From assembly GCF_001307275.1 (NCBI RefSeq), contig NZ_CP012831.1:4022501-4086500 (forward strand): a stretch of 64,000 nt of DNA, in the 5' to 3' direction. Both the position numbers and the translations under genes were made by a program. Under the pieces are notes generated by a model. The model was given only the letters and a program-made list of their open reading frames with translations. It was not told where the DNA came from and did not search any database. Source of the stretch: Pseudomonas fluorescens (GTDB lineage Bacteria; Pseudomonadota; Gammaproteobacteria; Pseudomonadales; Pseudomonadaceae). This document shows, in pieces, positions 1 to 7,454 of the stretch (its first letter is position 1; the number at the start of each line of letters is the position of its first letter).

Positions 1-348
1 TGCCCGGAATTCGGTTCCAGCCTGATCCTGCCGCGGCTGCTGGGCCAGGCCAGGGCTGCGCAATTGTTGCTGTTGGGTGAGGGCTTCAGTGGCGAACAAG
101 CGGTTGCGTGGGGCATTGCCACCGAGGCGCTGGACAGCGGTGAAGCGGCATTGGCCAAGGCGCGGGAGGTGGCGCTGCGTTTCGAATCGCTGCCGCCTGA
201 CGCGGTACGCATCAGCAAGCAACTGATGAGGGCGCCGGACCGGGAACTGTTGCGCAAGGTGATTGAAGAAGAGGGCAGGCTGTTCACCCAACGCCTGCGC
301 TCGCCCGAGGCGGTTGCGGCGTTGATGGGGTTTATCAACAGGCATTGA
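1..348 (+). CDS. Enoyl-CoA hydratase/isomerase family protein, C-terminal part (5' truncated by window edge)
   Basis: The reading frame is open from base 1 to the stop at 346-348. It carries the C-terminal half of a crotonase-fold enzyme, which acts on acyl-CoA thioesters in fatty-acid or related catabolism. The visible start PEFGSSLILPRLLGQARA is the typical helix after the second oxyanion-hole region. The GEGFSGEQAVAWGI segment that follows is the usual 'A..A...GLV' element, and a C-terminal helical domain ends in SPEAVAALMGFINRH. The first glycine-rich oxyanion loop lies outside the window, so the exact reaction cannot be assigned. Its position next to convergent pykA matches PAO1 gene order. 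Family certain, substrate unknown. Confidence 0.85.
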   Translation, partial: CPEFGSSLILPRLLGQARAAQLLLLGEGFSGEQAVAWGIATEALDSGEAALAKAREVALRFESLPPDAVRISKQLMRAPDRELLRKVIEEEGRLFTQRLRSPEAVAALMGFINRH

Positions 349-363
349 ATTCTGGAGCGCCTG

Positions 364-449
364 GGCTGGCCCCATCGCGAGCAAGCTCGCTCCCACAGGG
401 GGGGCATGAACACCCTGTGGGAGCGAGCTTGCTCGCGATGGGGCCAGCC
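364..449. repeat. REP doublet (REPIN), GTGGGAGCGAGC family
   Basis: Two head-to-head copies of the palindromic unit TCGCGAGCAAGCTCGCTCCCACA enclose a short spacer. The pairing extends outwards through GGCTGGCCCC/GGGGCCAGCC. This is the dominant repeat class of the window and lies between the hydratase stop and the pykA terminator. The arms would form a long cruciform or RNA hairpin. REP doublets of this form are known in P. fluorescens, where they are thought to be mobilised by RAYT transposases; no RAYT gene is present here. Confidence 0.9.
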
Positions 450-477
450 CAGCCAGCACAGGCTTCAAGGCAAAAAC

Positions 478-512
478 CAAAAAGCCCCGCCATTCACATG
501 GCGGGGCTTTTG
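478..512. terminator. Bidirectional intrinsic terminator downstream of pykA
   Basis: The stem GCCCCGCC (484-491) pairs with GGCGGGGC (500-507) across an 8-nt loop. It is followed by TTTT on the plus strand and by an interrupted T-run on the minus strand. It is placed to end pykA transcription (minus strand) and to block read-through from the hydratase side. Confidence 0.85.
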
Positions 513-531
513 TTTTTCAGCGCTCGGTCAC

Positions 532-1983
532 TCAGACCATCGGGTCGCCAACATGCAGGATTTTCATCCCGTTGGTGCCGCCGATGGTGTGGTAGCTGTC
601 GCCCTTGGTCAGGATGACCCAGTCACCGGTCTGCACGACGCCGCGCTTGACCAGCTCATCCACCGCCGCCTGGCTGACTTCGCCCGGTTGCAGGGCGGCC
701 GGGTCGAACGGCACGGTGTAGACGCCACGGAACATGGCGGCGCGGGCCTGGGTTTCGCGGTGCGGGGAGAACGCGTAGATCGGCACCGAGGAGCGGATGC
801 GCGACATGATCAGCGGCGTGTAGCCACTTTCGGTCAGGGCGATGATCGCCTTCACGCCCGGGAAGTGGTTGGCGGTGTACATCGTCGCCAGGGCGATGCT
901 TTCGTCGCAGCGCTCGAAGGTCTTGCCGATGCGGTGGCTGGAGGTCTTGCTGGTCGGGTGCTTTTCAGCGCCGATGCAGATACGCGCCATGGCTTGCACC
1001 GCTTCGAGCGGGTAGAGGCCGGCGGCGCTTTCGGCCGAGAGCATCACGGCGTCGGTGTAGTCGAGCACGGCGTTGGCTACGTCGGACACTTCGGCGCGGG
1101 TCGGCATCGGGTTCTGGATCATCGACTCCATCATCTGGGTCGCGACGATCACGGCCTTGTTGTGGCGGCGTGCGTGCAGAATGATTTTTTTCTGGATGCC
1201 CACCAGCTCGGCGTCGCCGATTTCCACACCCAGGTCACCACGGGCCACCATCACGGCGTCGGACGCCTTGATCAGGCCATCGAGGGTTTCGTCGTCGGCC
1301 ACGGCTTCGGCGCGTTCGATCTTGGCCACCAGCCAGGCAGTACCGCCGGCTTCGTCGCGCAGTTGACGGGCGTATTCCATATCCGCCGCGTCACGGGGGA
1401 AGGACACGGCGAGGTAGTCGACTTCCATTTCCGCGGCCAGCTTGATGTCGGCCTTGTCTTTTTCGGTCAAGGCCGGCGCCGTCAGGCCACCGCCGCGACG
1501 GTTGATGCCTTTGTGGTCCGACAGCGGGCCGCCGATGGTCACGATGCAGTTCAGTTCGGTGGCGGTGGCGGTTTCGACGCGCATCACCACACGGCCGTCG
1601 TCGAGCAGCAGCTCGTCGCCCACGCCGCAATCCTTGACCAGGTCCGGATAGTCGATGCCGACCACCTGCTGGTTGCCTTCGGTCAGCGGATGGCTGGTGG
1701 AGAAGGTGAATTTGTCACCAATCTTCAGCTCGATGCGCTTGTTGGCGAATTTGGCGATACGGATCTTCGGGCCTTGCAGGTCACCCAGCAGGGCGACGAA
1801 GCGGCCGTGCTTGGCGGCGAGGTCGCGCACCAGCTTGGCACGCGCCTTGTGTTCTTCGGGGGTGCCGTGGGAGAAATTCAGACGGGCAACGTCCAGGCCA
1901 GCCAGAATCAGCTGTTCGAGAACTTCCGGCGAATTACTGGCCGGGCCAAGGGTAGCGACGATTTTGGTGCGACGGACGGACAT
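532..1983 (-). CDS. pykA: Pyruvate kinase
   Basis: This 483-aa protein converts phosphoenolpyruvate and ADP to pyruvate and ATP, the last step of glycolysis/Entner-Doudoroff. The N-terminus RRTKIVATLGPAS and the ARLNFSHG motif are diagnostic. The signature KIERAEAV carries the catalytic lysine and the following VMVARGDLGVEI the metal-binding region; ATQMMESMI and PTRAEVSDVANAVLDYTDAVMLS follow. The B domain sits in the middle, and the C-terminal allosteric domain ends in a GGTNGMKIL segment. The length is normal for the PykA (pyruvate kinase II) type. The start ATG at 1983 has a GAGGAG ribosome site about 8 bases upstream. A terminator follows at 478-512. Confidence 0.96.
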   Translation of the reverse strand: MSVRRTKIVATLGPASNSPEVLEQLILAGLDVARLNFSHGTPEEHKARAKLVRDLAAKHGRFVALLGDLQGPKIRIAKFANKRIELKIGDKFTFSTSHPLTEGNQQVVGIDYPDLVKDCGVGDELLLDDGRVVMRVETATATELNCIVTIGGPLSDHKGINRRGGGLTAPALTEKDKADIKLAAEMEVDYLAVSFPRDAADMEYARQLRDEAGGTAWLVAKIERAEAVADDETLDGLIKASDAVMVARGDLGVEIGDAELVGIQKKIILHARRHNKAVIVATQMMESMIQNPMPTRAEVSDVANAVLDYTDAVMLSAESAAGLYPLEAVQAMARICIGAEKHPTSKTSSHRIGKTFERCDESIALATMYTANHFPGVKAIIALTESGYTPLIMSRIRSSVPIYAFSPHRETQARAAMFRGVYTVPFDPAALQPGEVSQAAVDELVKRGVVQTGDWVILTKGDSYHTIGGTNGMKILHVGDPMV

Positions 1984-2297
1984 GCAAGACTCCTCAAGTT
2001 CAAGCGCCAGCGAAGGCTACTATGCTCTTTGGGTGTAGTCATTGTTCATATGCACTACTTTTTCGTTTGTTTTTCGAAATGAACATTCCTGAAAATTTTC
2101 ACACCTTACTCCATTGCAATGCGAACCCATTCCGTAGGAGCTGCCGAGTGCAACGAGGCTGCGATCTTTCCCCAGACAATTGAATCTTGAGCGAAAACTC
2201 AGCACATCGGATCAAGATCAAAAGATCGCAGCCTTCGGCAGCTCCTACAGATTTTCCCAGCCAGGTCGATACAGGGCTCAAGACAGGAGAACCTCCC
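1984..2297. other. Divergent intergenic region pykA / lipoprotein gene
   Basis: This 314-base gap must hold the promoters of pykA (leftward) and of the small lipoprotein gene (rightward). The pykA-proximal part, about 2020-2100, is AT-rich, but I could not pick a convincing -35/-10 pair. The rest is occupied by the palindromic repeat at 2132-2250. No coding sequence is credible here. Confidence 0.5.
2132..2250. repeat. REP-type inverted repeat, GTAGGAGCTGCCGA family
   Basis: The left arm GTAGGAGCTGCCGA...GGCTGCGATCTTT and the right arm AAAGATCGCAGCCTTCGGCAGCTCCTAC are inverted copies around a spacer of about 50 bases. The same family recurs at 38694-38790 and differs in sequence from the GTGGGAGCGAGC REPs, so it is a second repeat family. 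It lies between the divergent pykA and lipoprotein genes, immediately upstream of the latter. Confidence 0.85.
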
Positions 2298-2669
2298 ATG
2301 CGATTCGTGCTTTTTGTTGCCCTGGCCCTGAGCGTCACGGGCTGCACCCGTTGGTCGATGAACCACCACATGAACCTGGCCTACAAGGCCTATGACCGTG
2401 GCAATTGCGAGCAGGTCATGCTCGAGTTGTCCCAGGTCGACCGCGCCAGCCGTGCCCGCCGCTACATGCAGCCGGAAGTGTCGATGCTGCGCGGCCAGTG
2501 CCTGGAGCGGCAGAAGCTGTTTATCGATGCGGCGCAGACCTACCAGTTCATCATCACCCAATACCCTAACAGCGAATACGCGTTCCGCGCCCGCGCGCGT
2601 CTGGAAACCCTGCAGAGCCTGGGCCACTACCCGACCCGCAGCGCCTCGGCCATCCGTCCAGCTTCTTGA
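2298..2669 (+). CDS. Small TPR-like lipoprotein
   Basis: This 123-aa protein has a lipoprotein signal: a hydrophobic stretch after MRF, then VTGC with the lipidated cysteine at residue 16. The mature part contains a tetratricopeptide-like helical pair (AYKAYDRGNCEQVMLELSQ, then a YQFIITQYPNSEYAFRARARLE segment), so a scaffold or assembly role at the outer membrane is plausible. The ATG at 2298 was chosen because it gives the signal peptide and has AGGAG about 10 bases upstream; upstream in-frame codons add a sequence without a signal. Specific function unknown. Confidence 0.8.
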   Translation: MRFVLFVALALSVTGCTRWSMNHHMNLAYKAYDRGNCEQVMLELSQVDRASRARRYMQPEVSMLRGQCLERQKLFIDAAQTYQFIITQYPNSEYAFRARARLETLQSLGHYPTRSASAIRPAS

Positions 2670-2926
2670 CCCTTCCTCCTGTGGCCAGGCGCAATCCTGG
2701 CCACCCTCCCTCTGCCCGCCGTGTTTATTAAAATTAATACATGGGGCTGGTTGTCACCCCACCTTGGGCTATATTTGTACAAGTCGTAGTTAGAGCTAGA
2801 TCTCTACTTTTAGAAGCACCTGAGACCGGCAGAAGTAGGCCCAAGGCGATTGGTAGCGTCTGGCACCGGGATTGGGGAGAGCGGGCTCGCTTGGGTTCGT
2901 TCCGAAGTGATCGGTAGGCCCGGTAT

Positions 2927-3313
2927 GTGGCCGCTAAGAAAGCGATACAAAACATGTACAAGGAACGCCGAATCGAACGGCATCAGTTGCCGTATTTCCT
3001 CAAAGTGTTTAACGGTATCAACGACAGGCCTATCGGTTTTTTGGGCAATGTTTCTGAAAATGGGCTGATGCTGATCAGCCAGCTTCCGCTGATGGTCGGT
3101 GCGGATTTTGACCTGCACCTGAAAATCCCCGCGGATGAAGGGCCACAGCAAAACATCAAGTTGAAAGCCAGGTGCCTGTGGTGCCAGGAAGACGTGACGC
3201 CGATGCATTTCGACGCCGGCTTCAGCCTGACGTGGGCGCCGCCGGAGTACGGGCAACTGGTCAATGCGTTGCGGCAATATTTCAGTTTCTATCCGTTGCC
3301 GGAATCGGCTTGA
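2927..3313 (+). CDS. PilZ domain protein (c-di-GMP receptor candidate)
   Basis: This 128-aa protein is essentially a single PilZ domain. The c-di-GMP-binding RxxxR element is visible as RRIER near residue 14, and the second element NxSxxG is present as NVSENG about 30 residues later; both are intact, so ligand binding is likely. A GTG at 2927 and an ATG at 2954 (MYKERR) are both possible starts; the ATG still retains RRIER. The position matches the PilZ protein PA4324 in PAO1 gene order. There is no output domain, so it probably acts through a protein partner that is not visible here. Confidence 0.85.
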   Translation: MAAKKAIQNMYKERRIERHQLPYFLKVFNGINDRPIGFLGNVSENGLMLISQLPLMVGADFDLHLKIPADEGPQQNIKLKARCLWCQEDVTPMHFDAGFSLTWAPPEYGQLVNALRQYFSFYPLPESA

Positions 3314-3333
3314 GCGTTACGGGCTACCGACTT

Positions 3334-3426
3334 TGTAGGAGCGAGCTTGCTCGCGATGACGGCGGTACATCCAACATGGCTGCAAGCTGATCCACCGCTA
3401 TCGCGAGCAAGCTCGCTCCCACAGGG
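3334..3426. repeat. REP doublet (REPIN), GTGGGAGCGAGC family
   Basis: The unit GTAGGAGCGAGCTTGCTCGCGAT (left) and its inverse TATCGCGAGCAAGCTCGCTCCCACA (right) surround about 45 bases. The right-hand half forms the beginning of the duplicated segment 3386-3512 described separately. Confidence 0.9.
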
Positions 3427-3512
3427 CTTCCTGTTTCCTACAGATCATTCGGCCTTCAGCGCTGAACCTTCGCTTCGTTATCCAGCAGCGTCTACAGCAA
3501 CATCCCCGCCCC
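3386..3512. repeat. Direct repeat copy 1 flanking the 125-aa gene (includes a fragment of the DUF6124 gene end)
   Basis: This segment is a diverged copy of 4067-4190. It starts with GCTGATCCA, runs through a REP half, and then contains 32 bases (3456-3487) identical to 4134-4165. The identical block is the last codons and stop of the downstream DUF6124 gene. The 3' ends then diverge gradually. No gene is encoded in this copy. Together the two copies bracket the small gene at 3627-4004. The rest of the 313-base gap 3314-3626 holds the REPIN and the ribosome site of that gene. Confidence 0.8.
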
Positions 3513-3626
3513 CGCCGCTTGTCGACACTGTCAGGTCCTACAGGTGTGAACCGAGAGCCCTGCCGCTTACTGTAATCAAGAAATCTGTCAACCGGAACGC
3601 TCCTTTAAGCGTGGAGGTAATCAATC

Positions 3627-4004
3627 ATGGGTAACACCGTCGTAATACGCGCAACCCACCCAGAATATGGTTGCTGGGCGGATCTCGAAGTGCAGTACAG
3701 CTGGTCTGCTAATGGCGATCGATTGTCTGTGGATACAAAACGGTACCGCGCATACAAGAATAATCGAAACTCCGGCAACCTTAAGGTGGGGCTCGCTTCG
3801 CTTCCACAAGGAAATACCGGATGGGACGAATTAACGGGTAGTGGCATACAAGATGGTGAGTGGCACGCCTTCGCAGAGACCCGTTCTGTGGCGGCGAATG
3901 GACGCTCCGGCACGATATATTTCAATTGGATATACGACAGGCCTAAGGAACATGATGTCAATATGACCGGTGAGGTCAATGTGAACTTCGTTCGCCCTAC
4001 GTGA
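3627..4004 (+). CDS. Hypothetical protein, 125 aa
   Basis: I do not recognise this family. The protein has no signal peptide or membrane segment. It is rich in aromatic residues and alternating polar/hydrophobic stretches (for example DLEVQYSWSANGDRLSVD and GTIYFNWIYDRP), which suggests a beta-sandwich. It has one cysteine (GCW) near residue 16. The ATG is preceded by a strong GGAGG site. Codon use (ATA, CGA, AAT, TAT codons) is more AT-rich than in its neighbours, and the gene lies between two copies of a short duplicated segment, both consistent with acquisition. It could be a secreted effector or immunity-type protein, but nothing in the sequence proves this. Confidence 0.6.
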   Translation: MGNTVVIRATHPEYGCWADLEVQYSWSANGDRLSVDTKRYRAYKNNRNSGNLKVGLASLPQGNTGWDELTGSGIQDGEWHAFAETRSVAANGRSGTIYFNWIYDRPKEHDVNMTGEVNVNFVRPT

Positions 4005-4066
4005 GAAAGGTCTGAGATAGTCGACAGCGCCTGTGGGGCGGGGTTGCTTCAATCAGCCTTGTGCCC

Positions 4067-4190
4067 GCTGATCCATCGCCTTCGCGAGCAAGCCCGCTCC
4101 CACAGGTCCGTTATCATTCTCTGGTTCTGTCAGTCAGCGCTGAACCTTCGCTTCGTTATCCAGCATCCGCTCTAGCAACAACACCCCCAT
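4067..4190. repeat. Direct repeat copy 2 (overlaps the 3' end of the DUF6124 gene)
   Basis: This is the partner of 3386-3512. It starts GCTGATCCA, contains a single degenerate REP half (about 4080-4106, with AAGCCCGC in place of AAGCTCGC), and then enters the end of the DUF6124 gene. The 32-base block 4134-4165 is identical in both copies. Because this copy joins an intact gene, it is probably the original and copy 1 the duplicate. Confidence 0.8.
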
Positions 4191-4502
4191 CTCGCCCATC
4201 TGGTGAATCGCCAGGGCCAGGTTGCGCGGGGCGCCTTCCAGGTCTTCGGATAAATCCAGGATCAGCGTGCTCACCGAGCAGAAGGTTTCGTAGGTGTGGG
4301 CGAGCATGCCTTCGGGGTCGGCGTCGGGGGCGACGATGAAGTAGTCCAGGTGTTTGGCGGTTTTCTGGTCGGGCTGGCCGTTGTTGGGCTTGAGGTAGTA
4401 GTCCAGGGCTCTTTGAGCCGCTTCGTCGAGCTTTCCGGGGTCGAGGGTTTCGTGGGGGGGCTGCGAGCCGGTATGAGGTGGATTCGGAGTTGGTTTAATC
4501 AT
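4134..4502 (-). CDS. DUF6124 family protein
   Basis: This 122-aa protein begins MIKPTPNPP, the typical opening of a Pseudomonas-restricted family I know as DUF6124. A proline-rich, probably disordered N-terminus (about 25 residues) is followed by a helical region, ALDYYL ... HLDYFIVAPDADPEGMLAHTYETFCSVSTLILDLSEDL, and a hydrophobic C-terminal helix, GEMGVLLLERMLDNEA. Function is unknown. The start codon at 4500-4502 lies next to GGATAACG, part of the folded leader at 4508-4726, so translation may be controlled by RNA structure. Confidence 0.8.
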   Translation of the reverse strand: MIKPTPNPPHTGSQPPHETLDPGKLDEAAQRALDYYLKPNNGQPDQKTAKHLDYFIVAPDADPEGMLAHTYETFCSVSTLILDLSEDLEGAPRNLALAIHQMGEMGVLLLERMLDNEAKVQR

Positions 4503-4507
4503 GATTC

Positions 4508-4726
4508 GTTATCCATTAATTGGGCTGCCACCTACTCGCGACTAAACGAGGGTGGCGGCTGGACGCAGGTTAGTCGACCGGGAGGATAACGAAAGAACCG
4601 GCGCGCCCGAGGGCGCCCTGCGCACAGCCACCATTAAGTACGGGGATAGGGGAACCCGATTGGATGACACTGATGCACTTCGTTATACCTCCCGGGCGAC
4701 TAAACCCGATCGCTGGATATCAGCGA
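4508..4726. promoter_or_regulatory. Folded element / candidate riboregulatory leader of the DUF6124 gene
   Basis: This gene-free region is packed with pairing elements. (a) Hairpin 4524-4559 has the inner stem CTCG/CGAG and loop CGACTAAA at 4539-4546. (b) Arm 4568-4591 is the near-perfect inverse of 4681-4707, with one mismatch and two single-base bulges. (c) Hairpin GCGCCC-GA-GGGCGC lies at 4603-4616. (d) Hairpin 4693-4708 has a different stem, CGGG/CCCG, but exactly the same loop CGACTAAA. (e) Hairpin CGCTG-GATAT-CAGCG lies at 4711-4725. On the minus strand the middle arm (reading CGTTATCCTCCC) can pair with the distal arm or with GGATAACG beside the start codon (4508-4515). Two hairpins with the same loop and different stems suggest selected structure. 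Either strand could be the transcript; the minus strand would be the gene's leader. Confidence 0.6.
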
Positions 4727-4843
4727 CGCGAATCAAGTTACGGGGCAAGGCCAAGGTGCACAAGCCGGCGGATTCTGGCGGATCTGTAGTCCGTTGCGCA
4801 AGGCGCTGTAGTCAGCTGGAGCTTCGCAGGCTCGCTGTAGGAC

Positions 4844-6175
4844 CTAGGCGGTCCCGGCCTTTTTCCAGGCCAGGTATTGGGTCACCAGCTCCGCCCCCAA
4901 CTCACTAGGGCGTGAATCCAGGGTGGGTACGCCATGGGCGGCCAGCTGCTTATGCAGCTCGGCCCGGGCGTTCAAATAATCCACCGTCCCGCAATAAGCC
5001 AAGGCTTCAGGCAGGCTTTGCACCGGCGCCTGGCGCAAGCGGTCGAGGGCTTCTTCCCGCAGGCTGGCCACCAGCACCCGATGTTGTTGCCCCAGCCGTT
5101 TCACGGCGGCGAGCAGTTGCGCATCGTCTTCATCCCGCAGGTTGGTCACCAGCACCACCAGGGCCCGGCGTTTTTGCCGGGCCAGCAGTTCGGTGACGGC
5201 GGCCTGGTAGTCGGCGGGGCGTTGGCTGCTGTCGAGGTCGTACACGGTGTTGAGCAGGACGTTGAGCTGGCCGGTGCCTTTGACCGGGGCCAGGTAGCGG
5301 CTTTGTTCGCTGGCGAACGTGCTCAGGCCCACGGCATCGCCCTGGCGCAGGGCGGTGTAGCTGAGCAACAGGCACGCGTTGAGGGCGTGGTCGAAGTGCG
5401 CCAGCTCGCCGTCCTGGCTGCGCATGCGCCGGCCGCAGTCGAGCATGAAGATGATCTGCTGGTCGCGCTCGTCTTCGTATTCCCGGGCAATCGGTGTGCG
5501 GTGGCGGGCAGTGGCTTTCCAGTCGATCTGGCGCAGGCTGTCGCCTTCGCGAAACTCCCGCAGTTGATGGAATTCCTGCCCTTGGCCACGGCGTTGACGC
5601 TGGCGGATGCCGAGTTGGCTGAGCCAATTGTCCACCGCCAGCAGTTGACCGTCGTAGAGCCTGGCGAAGTCTGGGTAGACACGGGTGTGGTCGACGGCCT
5701 CCAGCAGGCGTTTGTCGGTCCACAGGCCCAGCGGGCTTGGCAGGTTGGTTTCGCACTGGACGAAGGTGAAGTGACCGCGTTTGAGCGGGCGCAGGCGGTA
5801 GCCGACCTGGCTGCGTTGGCCGGGTTGCAGCTCGACGGACAGGGGCAGGTTTTCGAAGTCCAGGCCGTCGGGTACATGATCGAAAAGCTGCACGTGCAGT
5901 GGTTGGACAAAGTCATGGCTGATGTCCAACCGCACGTCACCCCAGCGACCCAGGGCCAGGCTCCCGGGCATTTGCCGTTGCAGCCGGGGCGAGGGCAGGC
6001 GCCGGACGCGCACTGCGTCGAACAGTGCAAGGGCCAGCACGGCCAGCAGCAAACCCCAGTTGATCGACAGCAGCGTCGCTGGCACCGTCACGCCGAGTGC
6101 CCGCAGCGCACCCAGCACAATGCCGAGGGCCAGCAGCACCGCGAGCCAGATCAAGAGCAGGCGCGAGGGTTTCAT
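4844..6175 (-). CDS. DUF58 domain protein, membrane-anchored
   Basis: This 443-aa protein has two N-terminal membrane helices (about residues 7-29 and 38-55), then a cytoplasmic or periplasmic beta-rich part, the DUF58 signature (FHQLREFREGDSLRQIDWKATAR, about 200-225) and a von Willebrand A-like C-terminal half. DUF58 proteins are regularly encoded with MoxR AAA+ ATPases, which are thought to act as chaperone or metal-insertion partners. Here it is the last gene of the moxR-DUF58 pair; a repeat (6212-6323) lies between them. Confidence 0.88.
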   Translation of the reverse strand: MKPSRLLLIWLAVLLALGIVLGALRALGVTVPATLLSINWGLLLAVLALALFDAVRVRRLPSPRLQRQMPGSLALGRWGDVRLDISHDFVQPLHVQLFDHVPDGLDFENLPLSVELQPGQRSQVGYRLRPLKRGHFTFVQCETNLPSPLGLWTDKRLLEAVDHTRVYPDFARLYDGQLLAVDNWLSQLGIRQRQRRGQGQEFHQLREFREGDSLRQIDWKATARHRTPIAREYEDERDQQIIFMLDCGRRMRSQDGELAHFDHALNACLLLSYTALRQGDAVGLSTFASEQSRYLAPVKGTGQLNVLLNTVYDLDSSQRPADYQAAVTELLARQKRRALVVLVTNLRDEDDAQLLAAVKRLGQQHRVLVASLREEALDRLRQAPVQSLPEALAYCGTVDYLNARAELHKQLAAHGVPTLDSRPSELGAELVTQYLAWKKAGTA

Positions 6176-6211
6176 GGGTGCATTCCCATTGGAGACATGC
6201 AGAGCGCGCTT

Positions 6212-6323
6212 TTGTGGCGAGGGGATTTATCCCCGCTGGGGCGCGCAGCGGCCCCTTGCAGTGTGTCAGACAAAACCAGGGGGCCGCTTCGCAGCCCAGC
6301 GGGGATAAATCCCCTCGCCACAA
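6212..6323. repeat. Long palindromic repeat, TTGTGGCGAGGG family
   Basis: The outer arms TTGTGGCGAGGGGATTTATC and GATAAATCCCCTCGCCACAA are perfectly inverted. The loop carries a second pair of imperfect inverted G/C runs. A near-identical loop occurs at 61976-62086, and related outer arms at 32663-32753 and 38144-38175. It lies between co-directional moxR and DUF58 and could reduce read-through between them. Confidence 0.85.
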
Positions 6324-6350
6324 TGAGTCTCTCCATCACGAAATGCGCAT

Positions 6351-7358
6351 TCACAACCGCGGCGCCGGCACTTGATCGAGCAGTTGCCCCAGCACCTGGT
6401 CCACCGACAGCCCTTCGATGTCCAGTTCCGGCGCCAGCCGTACCCGATGGCGCAGTACGGCCAGGGCGCAGCCCTTGATGTCGTCCGGCACCACGAACTC
6501 GCCGCCGCGCAACAATGCCCGGGCCCGGGCGCAACGGACCAGCGCAATTGAAGCACGGGGCCCGGCGCCGAGGGTCAGGCCCGGCCAACTGCGGGTGGTG
6601 CGGGCCAGGCGCACGGCGTAGTCGAGCACCTGGTCGTCCATCGGCAGGTCGCTGGCGATGCGTTGCAACGCTTGCACGTCCTTGGCCTGCAGCACCATGC
6701 GCAGCGGTTGCACGTCAAGCATGTCGGCACGGGTCGAGCGGCTGACCTGGCGCACCATGTCCAGCTCCTGGTCGGCGTCCGGGTAGTCCATGCGCACCTT
6801 GAGCATGAAGCGGTCGAGCTCGGCTTCCGGCAGCGGGTAGGTGCCTTCCTGTTCGATGGGGTTCTGGGTGGCCAGCACCATGAACGGCTGGCTGATGGGC
6901 AGGGCGCGGCCTTCGAGGGTGACCTGGCGTTCCTGCATGGCTTCGAGCAGCGCGGCCTGGGTCTTGGCCGGTGCGCGGTTGATCTCGTCGGCCAGCAACA
7001 GGTTGGTGAACACCGGGCCCTTGCGCAGCTTGAACTGCTCGGTCTGCAAGTCATACACCGCGTGCCCGGTGACGTCGCTGGGCATCAGGTCGGGGGTGAA
7101 CTGGATGCGCGCGAACTCGCCGTTGAAACAGCGAGCCAAGGCGCGCACCAGCAACGTCTTGCCCAGCCCGGGAACGCCTTCGAGCAGCACGTGGCCGCCG
7201 GCGATCAGCGCCGTGAGCACATCGTCGATCACGCTGGCCTGGCCGACCACCGCCTTGCGCAGCTCGGTGCGGATCGCCTGGGCCAACTGAATGGCGCGCT
7301 GGCGCTGTTGGGCGGCGTGGGCCTGGCTGTCGGTAGGTTCGTTCTGTTCAGTCGTCAA
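6351..7358 (-). CDS. MoxR family AAA+ ATPase
   Basis: This 335-aa protein has Walker A GVPGLGKT at residues 61-68 and Walker B LLLADEIN at about 120-127. Sensor-type ATQNPIEQEGTYPLPEAELDRF follows, then a C-terminal lid domain with GAGPRASIALVRCARA. MoxR ATPases form hexamers and help mature or activate partner proteins, typically DUF58/VWA proteins encoded alongside, as here. It belongs to the envelope operon with the DUF4350, DUF4129, SpoIIM-like and RDD genes, from which it is separated by the Fic gene. Confidence 0.92.
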   Translation of the reverse strand: MTTEQNEPTDSQAHAAQQRQRAIQLAQAIRTELRKAVVGQASVIDDVLTALIAGGHVLLEGVPGLGKTLLVRALARCFNGEFARIQFTPDLMPSDVTGHAVYDLQTEQFKLRKGPVFTNLLLADEINRAPAKTQAALLEAMQERQVTLEGRALPISQPFMVLATQNPIEQEGTYPLPEAELDRFMLKVRMDYPDADQELDMVRQVSRSTRADMLDVQPLRMVLQAKDVQALQRIASDLPMDDQVLDYAVRLARTTRSWPGLTLGAGPRASIALVRCARARALLRGGEFVVPDDIKGCALAVLRHRVRLAPELDIEGLSVDQVLGQLLDQVPAPRL

Positions 7359-7454
7359 TTCTTACGTTCTCCTAACGGTTAAATCCTGTTTCTCGTGATC
7401 TAACTCTTCCATCCTTCAGTGCTCGGGCAGTGACAACTGAGTCGCTGGCACACC

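Noticed and set aside
364..449. Repeated inverted units across the window considered as a CRISPR array
   Set aside because: Copies are dispersed palindromic doublets in different intergenic gaps, not regularly spaced direct repeats with unique spacers, and no cas genes are present.
406..2082. Long plus-strand open frame opposite pykA
   Set aside because: It is the antisense shadow of pyruvate kinase. The minus-strand protein has every family motif and the plus-strand translation is low-complexity His/Gly/Val-rich sequence.
3431..3634. Open frames in the gap before the 125-aa gene
   Set aside because: They run through the REP half and the DUF6124-end fragment and have no ribosome site or protein-like composition.
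4534..4843. Possible small plus-strand gene in the region upstream of DUF6124
   Set aside because: No ribosome site or coding character. The sequence is dominated by nested inverted repeats and is better explained as structured regulatory DNA/RNA.
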